A stretch of 64,000 nucleotides of DNA. Origin: Bactrocera neohumeralis (Eukaryota > Arthropoda > Insecta > Diptera > Tephritidae). Where the stretch lies: NCBI RefSeq assembly GCF_024586455.1, contig NC_065919.1, forward strand, positions 12,998,368 through 13,062,367, read 5' to 3'. The notes beneath the pieces are model-generated. The model ran no database searches, was not told where the DNA came from, and was given only the letters and a program-made list of their open reading frames with translations. The position numbers and the translations under genes were made by a program. Of this stretch, positions 11,893-22,110 are shown in pieces (position 1 is the stretch's first letter; each line of letters begins with the position of its first letter).

Positions 11893-12376
11893 TATTGGTA
11901 GTCGTAAAAGTCTTTTCGTATTTTGTCAATAGGTGTTGTTGCACTCGTATATCTCCAGTGCTACCCATCACATTGTGTCATACCATACAGTGAAAGGTGA
12001 AATACGTGTATTAAGCTTCATTTCATAAAAAAATATTGAAAAAAAAAATTACGGCTGTTCAAAAATTAGTGAAAATCATGGAAGAATTCGCTATATTTTG
12101 AAATTTTTGTATAAAAATGGGAAGAATGCCCTGCAAGCCATCAATGAAATCTGTTAACTTTCCGGAGACGATGCTGTATCAGCTCATGTAGCACAAAAAA
12201 TGGTTCGCTCGCTTCCGTTTTGATTTACACTGATGGAATAATCTCTCTAGCGGAAAAATGTCGACCAAAGTGGTATATATTTGTTTGTTTATTATTTATT
12301 TATTAAGATAAATATAAAAAAAATAAGTTGAATTTTTTTTAGAAATACGAAAAGACTTTTTCGACTACCCAAAATA
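11893..12376 (+). mobile_element. Mariner-family deletion derivative with TIRs
   Basis: The left end TTGGTAGTCGTAAAAGTC and the complement of the right end (TTTTGGGTAGTCGAAAAAGT) form inverted repeats that extend through a shared TCTTTTCGTATTT. TA lies outside each end. Between them a + frame reads YKNGKNALQAINEIC, stop, LSGDDAVSAHVAQ. This is like the first helix-turn-helix of a mariner transposase. All catalytic regions are absent. At about 480 bp it is a non-autonomous derivative of a mariner lineage different from the 6376 and 13636 copies. Confidence 0.75.
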
Positions 12377-13635
12377 TGAATGAATGTTAAGTGCCGGTTC
12401 GCGTTACTCGGCATCAATAGACTTGCTAAGCATATTTAAGTGTTTTATATTTTATATGAAGAATTCTCATCTCTAACTCTTTTTAATTAATTGATTATAT
12501 GTATATGTGTGTAAATTGCTTAAATTTCATGTTCGAATATTCGCCACTTGAAAAATAAAATTTCAATTTCAAGGGATCTTTAACGTGCGCTAATCAAATG
12601 GGTTTCTAAACATAACTGCAGACATGCTGCATCACCCTTACTTTCCCAACCACTTAAGAGATTGTTTCCAGCTCCCACATAAAAGTCTCTTGAGTTTTCA
12701 TTGTTCTAAACGCTTCAAGTGCAGTTCCATTAAAGACCGCAGACAAGTGCTCTTAAATTGTCAGTAATAATAGGCTTTTCCCTTTCATAGAAGTAATTTC
12801 TTATGCGCCAACGTTTTTCCCACGCATATTATTTTCATTCCCAAGCATCTGTAACGAATACATGTGGGTGATAATGTTTTGACACTTTGCTTTTGACACC
12901 TTCCGTTGCTTCCGTATGAGCGGGTCTCTGTTTTGTGTAAATTCATTGTTTTATCAGAAGAAAAGGTGTGAAGTTGTTAAATGCCATTGAAAGTGAATGT
13001 CAGTGACTTATTTTTTTATATTTGCTTATATTATGTATAGCGTGGAAAAGCTACAATTTAATGCTGTGAGAGTTCATGAAGTGATCGAGATAAGATCAAA
13101 TTTGCCAGGGATTTCAGTAGAAGGTGAAATTACATACATAATTAATAATTAGATATAGTTATTAAATATATCGATAATTTTGACACAAGCTTATCAAATA
13201 ACATCATCGTATAATAAGCAAGCAAAAAAGAAAAGTTCTATTGAATTTGCAAGACTTAACTTTATTGTAACACAAAATATTTTTTATTCAAATATTTTCT
13301 AAATTTCCCAAATATAATAATTAACATAAACATTATTATGAATTTGTTTATTTTTATTTATTTTCAGGTAAGCGATTCAATACTGTTCAAACTATGTATT
13401 GGTTTTTAGGAAAATATACATATGTATATACATACATACCTACTTATATAACATTTACTGCACTGTAATTACGGAAGTAAAATCTTTGTCGAATATTATC
13501 CCGAAAATACTAACCGAGGTAAGGAGTAAATTATGTATCTATTTTTCTAATAGCAAAAGTGGTCTCCTACATAAAATGGCTGATAAATTTGAAAATGCGC
13601 TAGCCATTCGGTGAGTGCTTAATATATTATACATA
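12377..13635. other. Gene-free AT-rich stretch
   Basis: No gene or bounded element recognised. Short CATATGTATATACATACATAC simple repeat near 13418-13440. Confidence 0.45.
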
Positions 13636-14356
13636 CAAGGTGCGTTCCAAAGTAAACAGGACTTTTGGAATCTACCGCCCTCTGGCGTCATCTATATGCC
13701 GACTGTTGCGTTAGAATCTGCTATCTTTATCGATTGTCCAGTGAGATTTTCATAACATTTCATCTATTGGAAATGAAGTTATTGCGTTTTAAATGTCAGT
13801 ATCTTTGTGTTATCGGTGCGAAAATGAGCTTCGAACAAAGAGCCAACATTAAATTTTGTTTTAAATTTGGTAAAAGTTTTACCGAAACGTTTCGATTAAT
13901 GAAACAAGTTTATGGCGATGATTGCCTATCCCGTAGCGGAGTGCACGAGTGGTTTCAGCGTTTTCAAAGTGGTCGTGAGGACATAAATGATGATCAACAT
14001 GTGGGTCAATCAAAATCTATGATCACCGAAAATTCCATCGAAACTGTGCGTGAATTCATCAAAAATCAGACGAAATCATCATTGAAATTCATGGAAATGG
14101 AATTGAACATCTCCAAAACATCGATTTATCGCATTTTGACCCAACATTTGGGCTTACGAAAGGTGTGTGCACGGTTTGTTCCGCACAAATTGACTGACGA
14201 CCAAAAATTGCTCAGAATCCAAAATTCGATCGACGATTGTGACCGATTATTTGACCAAAAAACACATTTTAACCATTAACCACTCCTCGTATTCACCTGA
14301 TATGGCACCGTGCGACTTCTTTCTTTTCGGAAAAATGCATTTGCCCTTGAAAGGGA
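13636..14356 (+). mobile_element. Mariner element, copy 2, same internal deletion, 3' truncated
   Basis: Starts with CAAGGTGCGTTCCAAAGTAA preceded by TA and runs parallel to copy 1 with about 95% identity by eye. It contains an open frame (13665-14279) with the same MKQVYGDDCLSRSGVHEWFQ start. It has exactly the same junction, where DRLFDQK runs into HFNH in one frame while TKKHILTINHSSYSPDMAP continues in another. Similarity stops near 14355 in an ATGTATGTATAT tract, so the right end and its inverted repeat are lost. Inactive. Confidence 0.88.
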
Positions 14357-14974
14357 ATATATGTATGTATATATTTGTGGATCATTACAGGTGCAGAGTG
14401 AGAACCTCGTTAATATGCAATGGTACATAATAAGCGCCATATTATTATGTACTATTTACATCAAACAAGTTTATTTTCGTTTGCGTTAATATTTTTTCAC
14501 TTATTTTTTCGGAAATGTGAGTACTTATGTATGTACATATAAAAATATTATTATTAGTCCTAACTCGACTGTCGTTAATTTGACATTTCGTTGGAATTGC
14601 TATGCTAAATGTTTTTGTGCGTAATTTTCATGCTTTTATTTTCACCTCTCTATACATAACATTGCAACACAATAGCAAATAATTGCTCTAAATGACTAAT
14701 TTTGTTAGAACCAGGTCAAGGTTTTCCGTACATACATATGTAGGACATTCATACTCTGCATAGATGAGCAGCTATTTTCTCGGCGCTTCCACAATCAGGA
14801 GCTTTAATGTTGTCAAAATAATACTGGTACTATCGTTATCGATAGCTTCCGATATACCATTTCAAAATATTGCAATCGTTATCGATAAAATTAAATAATA
14901 AAATAAGTGAACCAAAGGGTACGCTTACATTTGATACTTATATATTAAGGTTATAAAATATCTAAAAAAAAAAC
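14357..14974. other. Gene-free stretch
   Basis: No coding region. Contains the CGATA cluster annotated separately at 14829-14895. Confidence 0.45.
14829..14895. promoter_or_regulatory. Cluster of TTATCGATA / CGATA motifs
   Basis: TCGTTATCGATA occurs twice (near 14833 and 14877), with CCGATATA between them. This gives three CGATA cores and two TATCG in about 65 bp. Such clusters are known binding sites for the Drosophila proteins DREF (TATCGATA) and BEAF-32 (CGATA). There is no gene start nearby, so any role as a distant boundary or promoter is inference. Confidence 0.25.
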
Positions 14975-15600
14975 AAAAATAAGGAAGGGCAAAGTTCGGG
15001 TGTAACTGAACATTTTATACTTTTGCAACTTGCATGCAGCACAGTCGGCTAAATACCTTCAGGTGTTGGCAATATATGAAATTGGTCCGATTATGCCCAT
15101 CTACGAACTCGTCAACGTTGCTCAGATGGATAGACAGGATTTCAACTCGACTCGTCATTCTGATAATTTATACATACATATGTATATACCTGTACATAAC
15201 CCTATATATATACCGATTAGTTTTAGGTGATACATTCAACCGTTGGGTGAACAAAACATTATACTCTGTAGAAACATGTATAAAAAAATCGAGAGCTGAC
15301 AATTTAAGCTTACTAAAAATGGAGCCTTACACGATAAAAAGTTTGTGCGTGAAGACACCTTGTCAATTAAAAAAGGGTTTCCATACAGGAATTTGATTTT
15401 CATCGGTCAGTTTGTATGACAGCTATATCCTATAGTGGTCCGGGCGGTGTTTCCGAGAAAAGGGCGTGTGTAACATGTCAGATCAATATTTTAAAAATTG
15501 AGTGACTAGTACACATACATATGTATATACAGGTGGAGAGACAGACGGACATGGCTGAATCGACACTGCTCGTCACTGTTCAGGGTACAAATACTAAATA
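14975..15600 (-). repeat. Dispersed non-coding repeat, long copy
   Basis: Begins with 'aaggaagggcaaagttcggg' and 'aactgaacattttatac', then 'catcggtcagtttgtatg', 'ctatatcctatagtggtccg' and ends with 'acagacggacatggctgaat'. All of these modules recur in other copies in this window. Short frames through it are accidental. The element class is not certain. Confidence 0.55.
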
Positions 15601-16199
15601 TATGAATACTGTTAACTCAAAGATGATAAAATTATGTCTGCCTTGCTTTTAACTCTTACTTTAAGGGATATTAAAGCCATGTTCTCCAATAATTAACAGT
15701 TTTCCATTTATTATTATTTTTAAAATACTCCTAGCATTCACATTCAATATTATATTATTGTTGTGTAACAAACTTATATAATAATTGATTAAGTCGGTGT
15801 GCGAGCTTGAGGTCGGAAATTCCGCAGGAAAACCGCAAACATTTAACATTCATGTACATAAAATACCAGATAAAATATTGCGAGAACGGCAGAACAATAA
15901 AGATTTATCCAAAAATACCATTGAAATGTACAAAAATTATTTCAAACATTAAAAATCAGAAACCCACACAAAAAATTACCATTTCCGGCAATAAAAACTT
16001 TTCACATCAAATTTAAATGAGCGATTTTGATAAACGTCCTTATCAGCTCCGAAAATATACATATGTAAGTATATATACCACAAACTTACAAATAAACAAA
16101 TATACTGCTAAACCCTCACACGCTTCAAAAAATGTAGTTTCAACTATGCATGAAACTCGAAAACGACAATTTATTAAATAAAACTTTTAATTACTGATT
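15601..16199. other. Gene-free AT-rich stretch
   Basis: No supported gene or element. Frames on both strands here are AT-rich noise. Confidence 0.45.
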
Positions 16200-17275
16200 A
16201 TACCGGGTTTTGCAATAGAGATGATAGTTTTCTAAGTGTCATTTCGGCCATTTTGATTATGTCATGATCTGTAATTTTTTTTTTTTCATTATATTCACTA
16301 ATGTTTACGATTTCATCATGGAAACATATACGCAAGAACAACGTTTACAGATCATTCAATTTTATTATCAAAGTAATCGTTCTCCAATTGCAAGTTTCGT
16401 GCGCATTTGCCATTTTATGGTCATAATAATCTTCCACCTGTGCTCGCTATTCGTCGAATTGTTGAAAATTCTGAGCATATATTTTCTTTATATTAGCCAA
16501 ATGCCAATAAGATAAAGAATGGCTCGAAGTAATGAAAATATTGCTGCCGTTCAGGCAAGTGTTGCTGAAGACCGCAAGTTGTCTATTTCAAGATGTTCTC
16601 AAAAATTGGGAGTGTCTCAACCACAACCTGGCAGATTTTGAGAAAGAATTTGGACTTGTATTCGTATAAATTGTTTTCACTCAAGAATGGAAGCCATTGG
16701 ACCACCTTAAACGTCGTAAGTTTGCTGATTTTGAACAACATGATCAACATGAAAACGATAACGATTTTTTTAGGAAAATCATCTCTGATGAGGCTCACTT
16801 TCACCTGAGTGGTGCGTAGATAAACAAAACTGTCGACTCTGGTGCGAAAAAAATCCACAAATTATTCATGTACAACCATTACATTCACCTAAATTGATTG
16901 GATTCATCGGTCACCGTTACTGTCAATGCACGTACAATAAGCGAAATATTTTGAGAAAAGTTTGGAGATTCGATTATTTCAAGAAATTGTGACATTGAAT
17001 GGCCTCTAAGTCCATTAGATTACATCGTCTGCGATTATTTGAAGTCATTGGTCTTTAGCATTAAACCAGACACTCTTCAAGCTACACTATTTATGACATA
17101 CGGCTTGATTTAGTGGTAAAAGTACTCAAAAATTGGGCTTATTGCATTCGTTCCTGCAAAGGGAGTCGTAGTTGTATCGACTGTATTTCGCATTAAATAA
17201 AAAACATTTGGATTTCCTTGACAATTAGTGAATTTTTCTTATTTAAACGAATCATAGCACTCTTATTGGTAAACT
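16200..17275 (+). mobile_element. Decayed Tc1/mariner-superfamily transposon
   Basis: From 16318 the + strand reads METYTQEQRLQIIQFYYQ, then, with frameshifts, ENIAAVQASVAEDRKLSISR, HLKRRKFADFEQ, IISDEAHFHLSG and KQNCRLWCEKNPQIIHVQPL. These match the widespread arthropod Tc1/mariner-type transposase with an N-terminal HTH and a 'SDEAHFHLNG' first catalytic Asp. Later segments are scrambled by stops. Ends show only weak inverted similarity (ACCGGGTTTTGCAATAGAG near 16203 and AATCATAGCACTCTTATTGG near 17250), so limits are approximate. Inactive. Confidence 0.75.
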
Positions 17276-20200
17276 CTGTGCATGCTGAGATCATAGGCGG
17301 TCTAGCAATAATACAAAAGGCTCTTAGATTTTATAAATGACGCCTCTACTCCTTCGATGGTTACCAACACAGATTGATAGACAGCCAATCAGCTGAGACT
17401 GAAGGCATCACAAAAGATCGAGTGTTTTATATCCTCAAATATTTCTCTTGTAGGATTAGATTAGAAGTATTGTGCCCTCTCTTAAAACACAAAGACTTGG
17501 GCAGATCCCTATCAGAAAAGAGCCTTAATCCTGCGTCTACAATGGTTGCAGAAAAGCCTATCACTCAAATTTTTCTCTTGTAGGCTTAGTACTTATCGGA
17601 CCGCCTTTCCATAAAATGCAGTGATGTCATATTAATATTTTATTAACCTTAATATCCTCTCACCTGACAAATTGCTTATTCTTTGCGTAGCACCCAACTC
17701 ATTATTTAGCTGCTTAAAATACGGAAAACTCTGACCATCCCTAAACTCAACCATCAATATACTCTTTTTATCGCATGCCATTAATAGTTGCGTGGAAATA
17801 TTAGTTTCCTGTTTGTGATATAATGAAACTCTATTATTAACCTATAGTATATTTCTATATTTCGTGAAAGTTGACCAATATCTATATTATGTTGTTATTT
17901 ATTGTAAAGACTGCTTTATTAGAATAGAGTTAATGTTAATCATCTGTTCTCACGTCAGCTAAATTTGTTTTATCTGTGGAAAATGTATGGATGTGCGTAT
18001 ATGTGCGGTTTTGATTTTTGTGAATGCGTATTAAGTAGGTCAATTGGCCAATGACTATCCCAAACATTTGCTATAAATTAGCAATATTAAATGAAGAAAG
18101 GGTTTTACTTCCGCACACACACATACCGACTATAATAAAATAATTCTATAACTACTATATTAAGAGTTAATTCTCAACCCAAAAATATGCTAATCGCAGG
18201 ACATAAAAAGAACATAATTAATTATGTGTTCTAAACTTATCACAATGACATAGCATGATTACATGCATACCCATAATAAAATATGTTCTGAATATCATAA
18301 TAATATGTCATTTATTATTATTATTACCTAAAGGTCTTTAAGTTTTTTTACACTTTTTTCGAGATATCGTAGAAAAAATGAAGTTCTAAATCACTCCATT
18401 TTGACTCCTTCTAATCTCTCGAAAAAGCAGTTTAATTCTGATTCTTTAAACTGAAGTAAATCTATTATGTGTATGTTTCTTGTGCAATCAATTATTTGCT
18501 AGATTTGTTTAGATGCATGACTCATAGACAAACGAATACCCATTAACCCACCTAAAAAGGTAGAAAAAATGTGGTATTTGTTGCATTTCGCGCGCAACTG
18601 AAATCAAGAGTCATCTCACACACTGCACGCATGCGCAAAATGTGCAAAAAAAGCGAATCTACTGCATAAAAAATCGCCAAGAATACATAGTGGGGAAGAG
18701 AATTCGGTTGAAGAATGAAAACAAAACAGAGAATGATCTTGGCTTTAGTTGTTTGACGCAGGTATACCCTACAAAATAAATTTAATAGCGAAACGAATAA
18801 TACCCATTAACCCACCTAAAAGGTAGAAAATGTGGTAATGCATAAAAAATAGGCTAGCGGTGAATTAAGTACTAATGCCTTTAGAAACGGTATATTTGTT
18901 TAAAATTTTTACATTTCATAAGTTCTATGTTGAATCTGTTTAAAGTTGAGCAATTCTTTCGAAAGATATGCAAGTATTTCCTTCATGGTTAAAGTTTACA
19001 ACGCGACTAATTTTCCTCATTCGTCCCTTTTGGTTATTCTGTAATGGTTTTCTCATAGTATCCACTCGATTATATAATTTAATAACTAACTCAATAATCA
19101 GTACACCTTAAATACCCTACAAATCTCTTAGCACAGCAATAGCAAATTTTTTATTCAGATTTGTTGAGTAGTGTTATAATTCCATCCACCACAAACTTAT
19201 ACTGTTAGTTATTTTAAAAAATATTTTCTTAAAAAAAAACATTTCCTCAAAATAACGTACATATATGGCAAACAACGTTTACTTGCTCAGCTATTAATTT
19301 GTATAAAAATTGTTTCGAAACTATTAACCTTCCTTACTGGATAGTATTGTAGATCGGTACTTTAAGGCTTTATGCTCATTATGTGCTATTACAATAGCTC
19401 TTTGCCAGTTTAAGCATATAATTATACGAACACACTCGCTCATATGTATGTACACACTCATAGCTCATACACTTTACAAACACACTTTTTTTTGCTACAC
19501 TTGATGACCACGTTTGCTAAAATGACGCCACACCAACACAGTTGAAACTGCAATCAAATTCATTCCACTCCACTCCATTCTACTACTCCACTTTTCGCGT
19601 TCCAATTAAGATGATTTCATTTAGAATTAAGCGCGCAAAGCATACCAGCAAAACTCTACATATTGTACCATGGCTCAGAGCATAATAAAAAATAATAACA
19701 GTTGTAGCTGCAAAAACAAAAACCATAATATCTACAGTAGATACATACATACTTATGTATAATAACAAATTGTTGCCGTGCTTGCTGGAAAATAAAATTA
19801 AACTCCATGCTTCAGCCAGTCACTCGGATATTCAATGAATATTTGTATAGATTTGTGCGGAATCATCGCAATATTTATGGACGGAATCAAGAGAGGGTAC
19901 AGAGCAAATCCACTGAACGAACACCACATAATCTGTAGATCATAATAAAGTATATACAAACATACATATGTACATGTGCATGTATGCATACAGCAATTTT
20001 GCAGCCTGCATATGGCCGACATCGAGATCAAGATCAGCTGCATTGTGAAGCAGAATGTCGCTGAATGTGACGATGCGAAAAACATACAAATGCAATATAC
20101 ATACATATGAATGTATGTAAATGTTTGATAGCTAATGTGTGATTTCACTTGATGCGTCACCAATAGCGCAAATGCTAATTCGAGGAGACAATTCATGTAT

Positions 20201-20289
20201 GTACATACATGTGTATGTTGAATTTATTGGAGAAAATTTGGCTTATTTTCACACTGAAGTGATATTTCAAGTTATCTACACATGTATAT
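17276..20289. other. Gene-free stretch
   Basis: About 3 kb without a recognisable gene. It holds the 45-bp direct repeat at 18533/18792 (annotated separately) and a near-duplicate TTTCTCTTGTAGG at about 17443 and 17571. No RNA gene or transposase similarity seen. Confidence 0.45.
18533..18840 (+). repeat. 45-bp direct repeat spaced about 259 bp
   Basis: The block CGAATACCCATTAACCCACC...AAGGTAGAAAA...ATGTGGTA starts near 18533 and recurs near 18795 with small A-run length differences. Its core contains an imperfect ACCTAAAAAGGT palindrome. The high identity of an isolated block in otherwise unrelated flanks suggests a recent duplication or a shared regulatory motif. Function unknown. Confidence 0.55.
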
Positions 20290-20790
20290 TTTTATACCCT
20301 TAATATATTAAGTTTGCCACAAAGTTTGTAACACCCAGAAAGTAACGTCGGAGACTCTAAGATATTATACTATATGTGACCTGGTCTACGAAAAGGGAGC
20401 TAACGTGTGAAAACTAGTTTTCTGGGAAAAGCTGTTAAAAATAATCGTCAGTTTCTCGTTATCTCATTAATTGTTCTCCTTTTTTTGACACCTAAGCCCC
20501 TTTTCCGTAGACCAGGTCACATATGTATATGTTTATACTCAATGACCAGCTTGACGAGCTGAATCGATTAAGCCATGTCCGTCTGTTTGTAGGCGAATTT
20601 GTCCCTCCAAGAGCCAAGTTGCTCATTTGCGGGAACCGCCAATATTAAACCACTAAAAGATATACTTAGCTAACATTCAAACTGATCGAACAAAATCGAT
20701 ATAAAGATATTCATAAAATTTTTCTTGTTAAGTAACCTTAATTTGATCTGAAAGTTCTTTATACGAAACAACGTGGCTAGAAAGAATTAC
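20290..20790 (+). repeat. Dispersed non-coding repeat interrupted by a MITE
   Basis: Begins 'ttatacccttaatatattaa' and 'aagtttgccacaaagtttgt', resumes after the inserted MITE with 'caatgaccagcttgacgagc' and 'gattaagccatgtccgtctg', then 'ttcaaactgatcgaacaaaa'. The order is the reverse of the copies at 4051 and 14975, so this copy is in the opposite orientation. No protein is encoded. Confidence 0.55.
20372..20524. mobile_element. 153-bp MITE with perfect 19-bp termini
   Basis: The left end ATATGTGACCTGGTCTACG (20372-20390) is the exact complement of the right end at 20506-20524. Weaker pairing continues inward for about 20 bp (AAAAGGGAGC against GGAAAAGGGGC). The interior has no frame. The element splits the surrounding dispersed repeat, so it inserted after that repeat. 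The superfamily cannot be told from the termini alone, and the target duplication is ambiguous in the ATAT context. Confidence 0.75.
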
Positions 20791-21554
20791 ATATGCTAGC
20801 ACAATGTTTTTAGTTTTCCGATTTTTTCTTGCTTTCATAAACGTTTAATCAATTGAGTACATATCTCTATTTAGTGTACACACATGAAACATGTAAGACT
20901 CAGTTGCAAACTAGAGCGTTAACCAAGTACAAACTATACAAATTTGTACACCATACATACATACATATGTGCATAAGTAAATACTTGTAAACATATTTAA
21001 GTTTTCGACTCTAGTTGTGACTTTTGTCGTTATGGTAGGCAGCTTATTAGAGAGAGACATTGTGCCTAACTTCCAGAATTTCTTGTGGTTGTTGAACTAA
21101 ATCAAAACAAAAACCGTTAAACCGCATCGTACGCACTGCCGGTGAAAATCACACACAAGTTTAACAGCTGAGAGACATCGTGCAAGTATATTGCGTGAAA
21201 CACGTAAATAATGAAAATCAGTTGGGCCCGCCATTTCAATGACATCGTGTCCAGAAAGTGGTATTTTTTCAACAGTGTTCATCCAAAATAAATTTCCTTG
21301 GAATTCTACCAAAAGACCCCTCCGTTTAAAAAGTAGAGAAATTACCCTGGTTTTGAAGGTTCAGCAATGCTATAAAGGGTACCTGATTTCACTTGCACTT
21401 CAATGTTTCGCTTCCAAAATATATCTTCTATTTCAACATAAACTCAAGAGAAAAAAGCAATTCTTATTTATTCACATAGGGCTTTAATGATTTATTCCAT
21501 ATATTTTACTTTCAGATAAGATTTTTTGTTACTTTTAGCATTTTAAACGTCGGT
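20791..21554. other. Gene-free stretch
   Basis: No supported coding region. The overlapping frames at 21097-21312 and 21239-21487 show no known motif. Confidence 0.4.
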
Positions 21555-22110
21555 GATAGATTTATATTTACTTACATCTTCTTCTTTATTGGCGTAGACT
21601 TCGCTTACGCAGTTATAGCTGAGTTTAAAACAGCGCGCCAGTCGTTCTTCCTTTTCGGTGTTTGGCGCCAATTGGTTCAAAATGTAGCCAGGTCTTTCTC
21701 TACCTGGTCGCTCCAATGGAGTGGAGGTCTTCCTCTTCCTTTGCTTCCCCCGGCGGGAATAACTTAGCCAGCGTGGCCACTGTCTCTTAATTCGCTGAAG
21801 TATGTCAATGTCGCACAGGTCATCGTTCCATCGAATGCGATATTCGCCGTGGCCAACGCGCAAAGCATCATAAATCTTCCCCAGAACCTCTCGACTCGAA
21901 AACTCGTAACGTGAACTGATGGCCAGATGTTGTCGTCGTCCATGCCTCTGCACCATATAGCAGGACGGGAATAATGAATGACTTATAGAGATTTGTTTTT
22001 GTTCGTCGAGAGAGGACTTTACTTCTACAACTTCTTCTTACAATTATAGCAATATCATCGGCGTACGCCAACACTCTTATAAAAGACTGTGCCTTCTCGA
22101 TTCAGCTCTG
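21555..22110 (-). pseudogene. Non-LTR retrotransposon 3' part, antisense and deleted
   Basis: On the minus strand, near 22074, the peptide LAYADDIAII appears. This is the catalytic YADD box of a LINE reverse transcriptase. It is followed after an internal deletion by KSFIIPVLLYGAEAWT, and further on IYDALRVGHGEYRIRWNDDL and IDILQRIKRQWPRWLSYSR. The last strings match the conserved C-terminal region of this LINE type (usually R.LRWLGHV.R). Frame breaks occur throughout. It is inactive, and the 5' end is missing. Confidence 0.8.

Noticed and set aside
19798..20196. 132-codon minus-strand frame
   Set aside because: Runs through TACATATG simple repeats. Cys/Tyr/His-rich low-complexity translation and no family similarity.
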